Assembly: GCA_946902875.1 (NCBI GenBank)
Contig: OX336349.1
Span: forward strand, 20,793,891-20,857,890
DNA from: Nematopogon swammerdamellus
Lineage: Eukaryota > Arthropoda > Insecta > Lepidoptera > Adelidae
DNA length: 64,000 bases
Direction of reading: 5' to 3'
The first letter of the stretch is position 1, and each line of letters begins with the position of its first letter. The notes beneath the pieces were generated by a model. That model was given only the letters and a program-made list of their open reading frames with translations. It ran no database searches and was not told the origin of the DNA. The position numbers and the translations under genes are program-made. Shown one piece after another: positions 32,278 through 42,419 of the stretch.

Positions 32278-32402
32278 AAGGTTGACTGGAAGAAATCCCT
32301 GTAAGGGATAAGTCCGCCTTTGCCGCTCATGTAAATTACTTATCGTTTGGTACTTTAAAATGTTTTGGAGCAATAAAGGATTTCTATCTATCTATTTATC
32401 TA
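32278..32402 (+). mobile_element. LINE 3' end with (TCTA)n tail
   Basis: AGGTTGACTGGAAGAAATCC, GATAAGTCCGCCTTTGC and GCAATAAAGGATTTC followed by CTATCTATC. The same 3' UTR occurs at 40514-40647 and, on the minus strand, at 34472-34512. It is typical of 5'-truncated LINE insertions. Confidence 0.55.
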
Positions 32403-32418
32403 AAAATAACTAAATTAA

Positions 32419-32655
32419 CTATAAAAATAAATCTAACTTTAAATAAAAATAATCGTCCATAGAGACCATTAGCATGGTCTCCATGACTGAAGCGGCGTTC
32501 CCCCTCTGGATCGCCAGGCTTATCCGCTGGTTGAAATGCGCCCGGGCACGGCGGTCACCAGACGCGTCAACGAGTAGTTTTCCCAATTTCTTGGAATAAC
32601 TGATCGCGTCCGGGCTCCATGCCCCAAGAGTATCTCTACAGCAAAGGTCACACAC
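32419..32655 (-). pseudogene. C-terminal fragment of a retrotransposon protein (IQRGNAASV motif)
   Basis: 78 codons open on the minus strand. LGAWSPDAISYSKKLGKLL, SGDRRARAHFNQRISLAIQR and GNAASV match a segment I recognise from the C-terminal end of many arthropod non-LTR retrotransposon ORFs (pattern W-P-A---LG, QR-S-AIQRGNAAS). Catalytic parts are absent. It lies just upstream of the PKG exon on the opposite strand and is unrelated to it. Confidence 0.5.
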
Positions 32656-32875
32656 TCGTAGTTGTTCGGCTGCATAGTTTCATTACCTATTTACGAACCT
32701 TATCTGGCTGGCATCGACAGAAATCATACATAAATAAATCTCTCAGATAAGCCTAGATTTGGAGTCAGATGATAGAGATTTTTGTCATGTGCCGCGGCCG
32801 TCACGAGCTCCCGATAGCAATTTATCTGATATCTATCTGGGGATTGTCAAGTGAAGGTTCTTGTTCTGGTTGCAG

Positions 32876-33206
32876 GGTCTGCCGCCGGCGGGTAGTGCAG
32901 CGTCGCGCCGCCGCGCCGGACGCCGCCGCAGCATCTGCGCCCGCGCATCATTGATCCCCGAGATCACGCACGCAGCGCACGTACCCGCATCCGTCGGCCG
33001 CACGAATCCGTCAACCAGTGCTAACTGTGCTAACTACATGTGTCATTCATAACATTTCGCATCCAGTGCATCGAGTGATCCGAACAGTGCGAAGCGTGAA
33101 GTGCGAACCCCAAAGCGTGACCCTAGTGTTTTCGTCGAGCGACCCCCTAGTGTTTTCATCGAGCGACCCCCTAGTGTTTTCGTCGAACGGCCCCCAAGCC
33201 GGGTGA
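32876..33206 (+). promoter_or_regulatory. for: 5' UTR part of the PKG exon, with acceptor, uORF and triplicated 24-mer
   Basis: A splice acceptor (TTCTTGTTCTGGTTGCAG, ending 32875) suggests the exon starts at 32876. A five-codon upstream frame (ATG at 33038, TAA ending 33052) and a TGA directly before the start codon are visible. Three 24-base direct repeats (CCCTAGTGTTTTCGTCGAGC plus four bases) fill 33121-33192. Exon start and UTR status are inferred; transcription could also begin within this stretch. Confidence 0.5.
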
Positions 33207-33673
33207 ATGCGCGTGTGCTTCGACAACCTATGCTTTGGGTCGTCACAGCGTGTAGCTGCTGACGATGAACCGAGGATAGTGGATTCTGGTGGTGGAGCGC
33301 TGACGGTAGCGCCGACTGTGAACGGCGACAGGCGAGCACTCGACGAGACATACAGAGAGACAATGGGGACCCCGAGCGGGTTCCCCGATTCGGAGACCTC
33401 CGTCGCGAACGCGACAGGAGAGGTGCTACCGCTGCAGGAGAAGATAAGGGAGCTGGAGGCGATGTTGATCCAGCGTGACCAGGAGATCCTGGAGCTGAGG
33501 TCGCAGCTGGACAAGTTCCAGAGTGTGTTCCCGTTTCAGCAGATGGCAACACGTCGCGCACAGCGCGAGCCCAGGAAGCAGAGGGCCCAGGGCATCTCAG
33601 CGGAGCCGCAGACGGAGGCCACTCTGCAGGAGCTGGCGCAGCAGACCTTCCCCGTCTACGACAAGAGCGAGAG
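33207..33673 (+). CDS. for: cGMP-dependent protein kinase type I (foraging), N-terminal coding exon (partial)
   Basis: PKG I is a cytosolic Ser/Thr kinase activated by cGMP. This exon encodes its N-terminal dimerisation and autoinhibitory region only. From ATG 33207 (with an in-frame TGA just before it) the product begins MRVCFDNLCF. A leucine/isoleucine zipper runs from about residue 73 to 104, with heptad positions I80, L87, I94 and L101, and L76, L83 and L97. RAQGISAEPQ at residues 126-135 is the conserved autoinhibitory segment of animal PKG I. KSER ends the exon, and AG/GTGAGT at 33673/33674 is a strong donor that splits the last codon; the TGA at 33675-33677 is intronic. The cGMP-binding and kinase exons are not visible in the next 30 kb. 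The middle (residues 11-70) is low-complexity and specific to this protein. Recognition rests on the zipper, RAQGISAEP and KSER; the symbol follows the insect orthologue. Confidence 0.85.
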
Positions 33674-34990
33674 GTGAGTTTCTTACCACCTAGTAGTACC
33701 TACTTACATACTTTCTATTTGTTTATTTTCACAGGGACTGTAATCTGTATATAATACGTATAAATATATAAAATGTAAATAGTATATCAAATTATTTTTC
33801 AACAGTTTGTATAATTTATTTTTTTAAATATAAGATGTCCAGGGAATTTTTAAAACAGTTATTTTTGTTTCCTGTAAAATTTGTGTTTTACCACATAGGA
33901 TTATGCAGCAACGACCTGCTGAAAAAAAAGTATTTTTTTTTTACATTTCGAACTTTTAAATATCTACCTACTTATATATGCTGAAAAATTCTCCTACACT
34001 TAACATACAATGGCTGCTAAAACGGCTAATATTTTAGGTTATTTTGAAATACCCTTACAGCTCGTACATATGTATTGTATGAAACTCAAGTAAGTAACAT
34101 AGGTAAAACTAGGTACATATTATGTACCTGAGATCTGATTACATATGATGTGATAACAAGGATTTATTAGAGTGTATCCAATAAATGTATCGATCAACAT
34201 GAGTAGGTATTTCTTTTGAGCAAAGGAACACTGTTTCCTACTCAGACTGTTCAGTCCACTGCTGGATTTAGGCCTCTCACAAGGCACCACACGCGACCTT
34301 CGTCTCTTCTCATTCAGCCACTCTCTGATACCATTTTTTAGGTAATCGCGCCACCTAACCACTTTTGTGAACCTTTTTATAGCGGTTCTGCAATAAAGTC
34401 CACAGAACTCCAAGAAACATTGAACAGTAATAAAGTACATTCATAAGAAAATTTACATAAGATGCAAAGGCGGACTTATCCCTTACAGAGATTTTTTACA
34501 GTCAACCTTTGGATGTTTGAGATTTCGATTAATATAATGGAACGTAAGCAGATAGTAGCAAAATAGTTGAGCGTGAGAATTGAAGATAAAATTATAAAAT
34601 AGCAATATAAGTAGGTATAAGCATTGTTTAAATTTTTTAGTTTAATTTTATTGTATTAGGTTATTTTGAATATTTTTTTTAATATAAATTTTATTGATTA
34701 CCCAACGTACAAGTAAAAAAAACCTGTATGGTACTAATAGTTATTTATTATGCTAATAAACTTATGTCTTTATTTTCATAAGTGAATAACACAAATTAAA
34801 TAAAACTAATTATAATGGAATTAACCTAATGAAGAACATAACTATTAAAAAAATATAAAAACTAAATAAATGTATGGAGGAAAGAAGGAGGAAACGGGAT
34901 GTATATAATCTGTAAGTATTAAATAAAATAAAATATAAACCTGTTAAACTAACAAACAATCTTAAACTACTCGTATCTTAAACATTTAGG
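33674..34990 (+). other. Start of the large PKG intron
   Basis: Begins GTGAGTTTCTT. AT-rich, with no exon-like frame. At 34472-34512 there is a minus-strand piece of the LINE 3' UTR seen at 32278 (GGCGGACTTATCCCTTACAG). The 106-codon minus frame at 34120-34440 has no recognisable domain. Confidence 0.4.
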
Positions 34991-35006
34991 TATTCATCTA
35001 AATCAT

Positions 35007-35346
35007 GTACCGTGTGGGGCCGGTACTTAAAAAGAATAGCCTCACTGCATTTCTCCCCGTGCATGTCGTAAAAGGCGACTAAGGGATAAGGACAAGATGC
35101 CGCGCTAAAGGGCGACGGGCTCGCCACCTCTCACCTTGGCATGGTACTTCCACCGAGTCATGCAGCAGGTGGGTCTTCGTGCCTTACTTGCTGCTTGATC
35201 GATTGAATCCTGTTCGAATACTTTGCGAAACGTGGCGGTCGGTGTTGTGCTGTAATTTACCAGAGTTCTTGCAGCACAACACCGATTACTCTGCTTACCT
35301 CGATTGTCGGGATTCAGCGTGTGTGATATGTATGTATGTATGTATG
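35007..35346 (+). mobile_element. Complete retroposon of the GTACCGTGTGG/(TATG)n family, with target duplications
   Basis: This 340-base copy defines the family. It starts GTACCGTGTGGGGCCGGTAC and ends in (TATG)n. It is flanked by TATTCATCTAAATCAT (34991-35006) and TATTCATCTAAACCAT (35347-35362), a 16-base duplication with one mismatch, which indicates LINE-mediated retrotransposition. There is no coding frame of its own. A microsatellite 3' end is usual for retroposons mobilised by RTE- or CR1-like LINEs (inference). Confidence 0.8.
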
Positions 35347-35690
35347 TATTCATCTAAACCATTGACTTAAATATCTGAACGGGGTCGTTTATTGCGTGGA
35401 TACCTCGGTAGATGCCATGAAGAAAAATACACTTACTATAGTAAACATTTTAATCAATTTATATAATACAATAATAATGTCAAAACATAAGCAAACAAAA
35501 CAAGAACACAAACAGGTTTGAAGACGGGCTATAAAACTAGGAATCTAACTTATTGTTAACGTAGGTAGTCGCATTGTTTTTAGTTCAAGGCTGTGGATGA
35601 ACAAGTATTGTTACATAATCCCGTGGCTCTTAAAATCCAAATATTTTTATTTCGTCATAAAATTATGTTATAATAAATAACGTTGCACCA

Positions 35691-36085
35691 TCGAGCCATT
35701 CGCCTCATTGGTGACTCTGTACTCACAAAGGACCTTCAACCTCTAAAACACAAAATGTATCGTTGAGTCATTCAGCCTGTTTTATCGGTACTACTATGAC
35801 CGCTGCTCTGACGAACTTGCTTCCCTTATTCCTCCTACTCCTGTTCGCCTTCGCCAAACCGGCCATATTCTCGCGGAACACCCCTTTGTGGTCGACAGAT
35901 GTGTTCTTCGAACTGCACGTTTCTCTAAATCGTTCTTGTGTCGCACCGCAAAGGTGTGGAACGGGCTCCCAGGGAATATCTTTCCCCACTCCTACAATCC
36001 ACGGATCTTCAAAGCGTGGGTTAATAGCCTTTCCCCAGCGATATTAGTCCGCATCCAAGCCAGACTGGCACCTCCTCGGCGGTGA
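35691..36085 (+). pseudogene. C-terminal part of a non-LTR reverse transcriptase, frameshifted
   Basis: HRAIRLIGDSVLTKDLQPLK in one frame, then, after a frameshift near 35760, FSLFYRYYYDRCSDELASLI, HPFVVDRCVLRTARFSKSFL and CRTAKVWNGLPGNIFPHSYN to a TGA at 36083. This is the conserved C-terminal region of Jockey/CR1-like LINE ORF2. Catalytic motifs lie upstream and are missing. The sequence differs enough from 21847 and 57560 to be another LINE lineage. Confidence 0.75.
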
Positions 36086-36494
36086 AATTGGCTGCGCCTG
36101 AGGCTTCAACCTCGGGCACAACCACCCAGTTCGGAAGCCACGTGCCGGTTTTCATTAAAAAAAGTAACCTTAAAGGCTATTTTTAAGGTTCCGTACCTCA
36201 AAGGAGGAAAAACTGAACTTGATATTAATTTCAACTTGATAGGTCTACCCGTTCCTGAGAAAAAGGGTCTTGACAGACCGACATAAAGACAGACGGACAA
36301 CAAAGTGATCTTATAAGGGTTCTGTTTTTCTGAGGAAGAAGTAAAGGAAAGTAAAGGAAAAATCAGATTTTTTTTTGTAGTTATGTCATATTTTAATATA
36401 TTTCAACTGCACGAATATATTGTCAGTCAAACCATTGGTGTAGTTTTTGTTTAGGCGTTTCGTGATTTTCCAAAACACAATTATTTTTGTACAT

Positions 36495-36565
36495 ACATAA
36501 TAATACAAATATATTGTGTGATGGTACGGAACCCTCGATGCGCGAGTCCAACTCGCACTTGGCGG
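36495..36565. repeat. AAGTGCGAGT-family terminal fragment
   Basis: GATGGTACGGAACCCTCGAT followed by CGAGTCCAACTCGCACTTGG: the right end of the family at 8035. Confidence 0.5.
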
Positions 36566-36660
36566 CTTTTTTTTATAATATAACAGACATACTAAACCTA
36601 TTTTGCGTAAATTATAATGACAAAGTAAAAAAAACAATATTAAGAATTAAATAAAAAATA

Positions 36661-36940
36661 TCCAAGAAATCGGTCAAGTGCGAGTTTTACTCGCGCACGG
36701 AGGGTTCCGTAGACCAGCTATACCATACCTGTCAAAAAAAACATGTCCGTCTATCTTTTGTCTGCCTGCAATGCAAAGCCATCAATTATTTAGTACCGTG
36801 AATATTTACTAATCTATTCTTAGCATGTTTCTTGTATGGGGACCCCTTAATTTTTTTGTGTTTGCTTTTTTAAGAATATGTGTTATTATTATGGCATATC
36901 CGTACTAAATAACACATATTCTTTGAAATTTCAACAACAA
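36661..36940. repeat. AAGTGCGAGT-family element, left part
   Basis: CGGTCAAGTGCGAGTTTTAC, GCACGGAGGGTTCCGTAG, GTTTCTTGTATGGGGACCCC and CACATATTCTTTGAAATTTC. It breaks into a retroposon at about 36950. Confidence 0.5.
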
Positions 36941-36954
36941 CACTACGTAAGCGA

Positions 36955-37131
36955 CGAAGACGCACTGCTGCACGAGTCACGACGACTCGGTGGAAGGACC
37001 GTGCTAAAATGAGAGGTGGCCAACCTGGCGCCATTTAGCACGGATCTTGTCCCTTAGTCCCCTTTTGCGACATACACAGAGAGATATGCAGTGGGGCTAT
37101 TATTTTTAAGTACCAGCCCCACACGGTACTT
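36955..37131 (-). mobile_element. (TATG)n-family retroposon, 5' half
   Basis: Minus strand: GTACCGTGTGGGGCTGGTAC, then CCCCACTGCATATCTCTC and GCGACAAAAGGGGACTAAGG, ending at GACTCGTGCAGCAG. The 3' half is absent. Confidence 0.55.
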
Positions 37132-37139
37132 TTAATTTG

Positions 37140-37635
37140 GTTTAAAGAGATAATACAAAGTACAATTATTGTACAATAGGAATGATAGATGGACAAATGA
37201 CATTTCTTTATGCGATGCTTGATTTACTTACTTCGACGCATATTATAAACTAGATAATTTAAACTAGATTAAAACGTACTCTTGCGCAGTCCTCCCAATG
37301 ATACTCTTAGATAATTTTATCTATGAGGACAAGATTATGTACTTATCTCTCACAAAATTTCCAATAGTCTCTCCATTCAATGCCAAATGCGCTATTAAAT
37401 ACAAGTATCGACCTTTCTCATTTAAATTAAATTACCCACTTCTAACATTAATCAACCACAACACTAGATATGTGACCCACACACTAAGCATGTTACAAAA
37501 GCGGACCCAATTTAATTATACACCAACCTACCTATGGTAACATAATGGCAAAAATGACAGAAGTATGAAAATGTAACAAGTGAACAAGATATGGACACGT
37601 CTTAGATATTATATATTAGATATATATATCCACAA
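37140..37635. other. Unassigned intronic stretch
   Basis: AT-rich. An 80-codon plus frame at 37298 has no recognisable features. Confidence 0.2.
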
Positions 37636-37639
37636 TCTT

Positions 37640-37815
37640 TCTATAAACAGAACCAACGAGTGGAACGCACTCCCTTCTATTTCCTCCCAAGTACAGCCTG
37701 GGGTTTTTCGAAAGGGGCGTGAAAAGGCTCCTGTCAGGCCGGCATGGCATTCGCAATCGCCGCACATCACAGAATGTCCATGGGCATCGTTAGACACCTT
37801 ATGTAGGTGAAACGA
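37640..37815 (+). pseudogene. Short LINE ORF2 C-terminal remnant
   Basis: NRTNEWNALPSISSQVQPGV and FRKGREKAPVRPAWHSQSPH resemble the RTA-LWN-LP...GVFK-G tail of LINE ORF2 with its 3' end (compare 58565-58745 on the other strand, which shares the CCTGTCAGGCCGGCATGGCA region). Very short and degenerate. Confidence 0.5.
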
Positions 37816-38465
37816 TGCCAAATGTCACGCAATCCATAAACAAAAATGAAGACAAAAATAAGCAGAATGCCTTCATTCGCGCTCAGTCGCTCAATGACCG
37901 CGCCAGGCGCGTGACGTGGTATAATGCCGAAGTGAGCAGTAAAGAAATGCTAAGGATAAAGATTTGCATTAAAATTAAATCAAATACTTATTAGGCCCAT
38001 TTTCTATGTGAAGAGGTATACAAACATCTACAGGCAGTTGGAACGGTCAGTACATTAATTACGCCAGTGCAATCCTCATGTTTTTCCTATAAAAAGAAAT
38101 AAAAAAAAAAAAATCCTATATTAGACACGTGTGAGCGTGATAGATAATCGTGCACTGACTGACGGCCGATTTCAACACCTTCGCCTACAATGTAGCTGTC
38201 GGTTAACTCCTGTCCAATGTATGAGATATGTCACTTAACCGACAAATAACTATTCAACTAAACTTAACCATATAGGTGGTGACGGCCATGACCGAATAGA
38301 AGACAAGCCGTCCCATTTTGTGTGCACCAGTATTTACACCGCTACACCAAATCTAGTGTTGGAGTGTGGTTGATCGACGACTTCTTCGCGTTTGATTACG
38401 ATCAAAACTTACATAATATAAATATTTGTAAACGAGTACTCTTAAATGCTAGTCAACCTAAGCGG

Positions 38466-38750
38466 CTGTTTCCCCGAGTGGTCTGGTCGTCGGCTTCTCT
38501 TGCGAAAGGTCCGAGATTCGAATCCGTTTGGCGTGGTGTACCTATGAGATGTTTTCTGGCGGAAAAATTTACGTGCATAACTATATCTGCTGCTTCACCG
38601 TTCGGAACCGATGTAAAACTGTAGGTCCCCCTCCCTTGCTCCTTACTGGCTGGTAGGCTCAAATTGTTGAATTGATACCGGGTGGATACCACCGTACTGG
38701 ATGTAAGATGGCCGCATAGCAGCCTCGGCTGTGTTCTTCGCATTGCATGA
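38466..38750 (+). mobile_element. tRNA-derived SINE, 3'-truncated
   Basis: Box A-like CCCCGAGTGGTCTGGTCG and box B GATTCGAATCCG, then GCTGCTTCACCGTTCGGAAC, the TTACTGGCTGGTAGGCTC core and GGCCGCATAGCAGCCTCGGC. It ends near GTGTTCTTCGC, before the usual tail. Confidence 0.7.
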
Positions 38751-38961
38751 CCTTAGTTTCACGCGTGGAGATTAGAACTAGCGCCGATCGCTGCCCTACT
38801 GTTTCATCAGACATTTTCTAGCTGTTTCAAATTTAGAATCACTTCTCATTAAAAGTTAATTTATCAGCATGATCATTGGATAAATGTAGTCGGTATTTTA
38901 GCTTTGATGTAAATTAATTTGGCATTCGTGGCCATCAAGCTTATTCATAAATCAGCTGTTT

Positions 38962-39075
38962 GCTCGTTGCCAGGTTGCTTGGGATGGTACCACCGAACTG
39001 AATGATCGGTGAAGCGGCTATGTAGACAGTTCGTGTTTTCCGTCCAGTTCAGTGTAGCCGACACGACGAAAAGTG
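38962..39075 (+). mobile_element. 5S-type SINE internal fragment
   Basis: GATGGTACCACCGAACTGAA, GTGAAGCGGCTATGTAGACA and CCAGTTCAGTGTAGCCGACA. Head and tail are missing. Confidence 0.5.
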
Positions 39076-39329
39076 TGCGTGATCTTCTTCAAAGAAACCC
39101 CACTCCGATTTGACCCCCTCAACCTCGTATGATAGTGTGAAAGATAAATATATTACCTAAAATATAAGTGAAACAAACATATTACGCAAGTCTTTGAAAG
39201 TCATATTAATTAATTAATTGATTAAATAGGTTATTCAACAACATAATAGTAGGTACTCTATCAAAAGTATGATTTGTTTTTTTGGTTTGCAGTTTTTTAT
39301 ATTTTAAATGTTGGTCACTGTCAATAAGT

Positions 39330-39995
39330 ATTCACAAGTTTGTTTGTCTTTGTTTCATTATCGTATTTAATTTATAAGAAATATCGATAAAAAGTTTCGC
39401 CTTGGACTCTATGAACGATCGAAACCCAACTTCCCTGGACACCTCCATACCCAGGAGGCCCAGACTATCATCGTTGCGGAATTGGCTGCCCTGGAAAGTG
39501 GCTTGGAGAGGAAACGGATCAGCCTTAGTAGAGAAGGCACAAGCTTGCGTCTTGGCTACGTTGAAGTTGACCAAGTTCTTCTTCCCTCAAGAGGATACTT
39601 TTTCGAGAACCTGGTCAACTCGAGCAACAGTTTCGCGTCTCGCGTTTGCTGCTGAGGCTTCTTTCGTCTCTCTGAGACGGAACTGACGGAAGTGACGGTA
39701 GAGCTGCAAGTCGTCAGCATATACTAGATGGTAGAAACACATAAGGGTGTACAACAATATTGTTGATGAAAATGGAAAATAGTAATGGAGAGAGCACACC
39801 GCCTTGTCGTACGCCGGCAGTGATGTCGCAAATAATAGACGGGATGACATTTTCGTTGGTTTTAACAGCTGTCAGGAGCAGCTCGACTCGGCGTACGTGT
39901 ATTGTAAAGTATTCGTGGCTACTGACGAAACCAGATGGGGTTTTACCATCACTGACTGCAAACACACTATCCCAGTTTATTAACGTCATCACTCC
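39330..39995 (-). pseudogene. Non-LTR reverse transcriptase, palm-domain fragment
   Basis: On the minus strand, AGVRQGGVLSPLLFSIFINN is RT motif B. A shifted frame carries LVYADDLQLYRHF (motif C, YADD). A further shift gives VNFNVAKTQACAFSTKADPF and ESKAKLFIDISYKL from the thumb-side region. The order B, C, then the KT-ACAFS segment is right for a Jockey/CR1-like LINE. At least two frameshifts and the lack of N- and C-terminal parts make it dead. The catalytic Asp pair is still encoded. Confidence 0.75.
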
Positions 39996-40513
39996 GACTC
40001 ACACACAATAAAATATATTCTATTCACATCACGTTCAAGTTCGGTTTCAATTAGTTTGTTTAGTGGCGTCTAATGGCTTGTTTAGTGTCATCCAACCTTG
40101 TGTCGCGTGTGTGTCACATCGTCACATCACATCGTCTATGGCAGTGGTGTCCAACCGGTTGTACGCGGGCCCCCGGTGGCACGCGGCCTTATTTTTAGGC
40201 GCCCGCGCTGAGACGTTCCAATAAACATAAACATTGAAATAATACCGCGAAAAAAAATATAAAACATTAATTTAGAAATACGTTGACTCCAGAACATGTT
40301 AAAATTACCCAATGCTGTCATGCTGTCATATGGATTATATAGCAGATTTTGTAAATTGGTCTGAAAATCAAAATAGCAAAGGTATCCCATTAAAATAGGT
40401 ACTGTCCCCAAATATTTAAATCGTTAAGATTTACAGACAGATTTGAATCTTTGACTGTCCCTACTTGAAGGTGCCCGCTGGGCTTGACAGAAATATGAAT
40501 TGTCAGAAATAAA

Positions 40514-40647
40514 CTAAAGGTTGACTGGAAGAAATCACTTGCAGTGATAAGTCCGCCTTTGCGCACTCCTGTATTTTTTTTCTTCTACTCGTGTACTGTT
40601 CTTCTTTCCATTGTGTGCAATAAAGACTTTCTATTCTATTCTATTAA
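40514..40647 (+). mobile_element. LINE 3' end with (CTATT)n tail
   Basis: AAGGTTGACTGGAAGAAATC, GATAAGTCCGCCTTTGC, TGTGCAATAAAGACTTTC and TATTCTATTCTATT. The same 3' UTR type as 32278-32402. Confidence 0.55.
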
Positions 40648-40654
40648 CCCTTAA

Positions 40655-41337
40655 GGCGCAAATAAGACTCGAAAGGTCAAGCTATTGGTAAAGATAAAAA
40701 ATCTGTAAGAAATATATGTTATGTATGTATTGATCTTTAATTAACAAACATAGATAAAAAATTATATTTTACTACTTTGGAAAGGTGTTAAATATATCTC
40801 CAAAAAAATTACGAAAAGTACGAAAATTGTACTTTCAAGTTAAATTCTCTTGAAAAGCATAAATGGTTTCAATACAAGACCCTCATAGAAATATAGATAA
40901 TATTTTTCCCTACAATCGTAGCTAAAAAAATGTGTTTTTTTTTCATCTTTCCAACACGGGAAATTTAATATTATTATGTATAGTGTGATTTGCCCGAAAA
41001 TCACACTATATATTAAATTTCACGTGTTGGAAAGATGGAAAAAAATATTTATTTCGCTACGATTGTAAGGAAAAATATTATCTATATTTCTATGAGGGTC
41101 TTGTATTTAAACAATTAATGCTTCTCAAGATAATTTAACTTGAAAGTACAATTTTCGTACTTTTCGTTATTTTTTAGAGATTTATTTACTCCTTTTCAAA
41201 GTAGTAAAATAATTTTTTTTTCGCTATGTTTGTTAATTAAAGATCAATATTTAACATATATTTTTTACAGATTTTTTATCTTTACCAATAGCTCAATAAT
41301 TTCGTTTAAATTTCACCTTTTGAGTCTTATTTCTGCC
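40655..41337. mobile_element. 683-bp palindromic TTAA-flanked element with a 5-base loop
   Basis: From GGCGCAAATAAGACTC at the left, both arms (about 335-340 bases) mirror each other with few differences up to the centre, TGTGATTTgcccgAAAATCACA near 40990. TTAA lies at 40651-40654 and 41338-41341. The right TTAA also serves the neighbouring MITE. It is a foldback MITE whose transcript would form a nearly perfect 340-bp RNA duplex. The 81-codon frame in one arm is incidental. Confidence 0.8.
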
Positions 41338-41341
41338 TTAA

Positions 41342-41768
41342 GAGGATTCATATGGCAAAACAAAAATGCAATTTCGGCGGACTGAACAATCGAGCGCAGT
41401 GCGCGCGTTTATATGGTGAATTTTGTAGTTTTTGTTTGTTTAAAACTTATTAGGATTTGTTTTTTTTTTCCAATAATGCTGCTTTAGTGTCTAGAAAATT
41501 TTATTGCCTATACAATGACGTAAATTTTATTCCAAAATAATTATCCAGTATGGAGCTAGCTCGACATAAGAAATTAAAATAGAGTCACATTCCGAAATTT
41601 TTTTCACCATGAAAAAATACTGTAAATTTAAAAAGCCTGCTTCAGTGTTTAGTACATATTATCTAGTTAAAAAAATATATATTTTTTACATGTACTTCAT
41701 AGAACTAAATTTTTGTTTGAAGTTTTAAAAAATATAACAATTTTCGTTTAATGTCCTATAGATTCCTC
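41342..41768. mobile_element. TTAA-flanked MITE, uninterrupted copy
   Basis: GAGGATTCATATGGCAAAAC at the left and ATAGATTCCTC at the right, with TTAA on both sides. Its interior matches 28672-28914 and 31159-31352 and shows what the split copy looked like before insertion. Confidence 0.75.
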
Positions 41769-42075
41769 TTAAGGCGAAACCAGTAGTTGGAAACCACTGC
41801 TCTATGGGTTGGGTTCAAGGAATTTTCGTGTAGATAGCCTTTACAGATTGCCGCTATCACTGACTTTGTTGTGTGTATGAGCACGTATGAGGGCGATATC
41901 GCCGCGCGGGCATCTATTTTTAAACGGTGTCGGAATCCGGATTGTTAGGCTAGATTAGCGTGCATGTTCTGTTATTAGGTTAATTAGTCTTTGTTGAAAA
42001 ATATATTTGCATTTCAGACAGGTAGTCTAGAATTTTACTCTTTCGGTTTCCAAAATTTTTGCTGTTTCATTTCGG

Positions 42076-42419
42076 CTCGGTTTGTCAGTCGACTGTCGCT
42101 ATTGATTGTTAAGCAACGCTGGGCCGGTCCGTACTTGGATGAGTGACCGCTCGACTCGAACGTTGGAGGCTGACCGTGGTTCGGATTCCACTTAAAACTG
42201 TAGGTTCCTTCCCTTCTTACCTTACTAGGTGGTAGGGTTCAACCCGCCCGGGTTGGTTGGTAGGTACCACTGCGCTGAATGAAACGTCGGTTGAAACGGC
42301 TATGTAAAAAGTTTGTGTTTTCCGTCCAGTTCAGTGTAGCCGGCACCACCGAAGGGACCTGCACTGACATGGCACCTAGAAGGTAATTTAGGCAACCGTG
42401 TCAATTTCCATAAAAAAAG
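42076..42419 (+). mobile_element. Nearly complete 5S-derived SINE with a tail deletion
   Basis: The head TCAGTCGACTGTCGCTATTG, GTTAAGCAACGCTGGGCCGG and GTACTTGGATGAGTGACCGC match 5S rRNA. The core and CCAGTTCAGTGTAGCCGGCA follow. Near 42380 the GTTATGGGCTGACATC part is deleted (CACCTAGAAGGTAATTTAGG) before CAACCGTGTCAATTTCCATA and poly(A). Confidence 0.75.

Larger units (their letters stand above)
40142..41799. mobile_element. hAT-like non-autonomous element loaded with later insertions
   Basis: The ends CAGTGGTGTCCAACC and GTTGGAAACCACTG are inverted repeats of hAT type. They are flanked by GTCTATGG (40134-40141) and CTCTATGG (41800-41807), an 8-bp duplication with one difference. Inside sit a LINE 3' end (40514-40647), a 683-bp palindrome (40655-41337) and a TTAA MITE (41342-41768). 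No transposase frame is present. Confidence 0.65.

Noticed and set aside
33043..33561. 172- and 155-codon minus-strand frames opposite the PKG exon
   Set aside because: Antisense shadows of a GC-rich exon; the plus-strand frame has conserved PKG motifs.
35763..36047. 94-codon frame with a hydrophobic start (possible small membrane protein)
   Set aside because: It is an out-of-frame reading of the LINE C-terminal region whose other frame has the RTAKVWN motif.
39332..40011. Plus-strand frames of 83-94 codons
   Set aside because: They lie antisense to a recognisable reverse transcriptase fragment.
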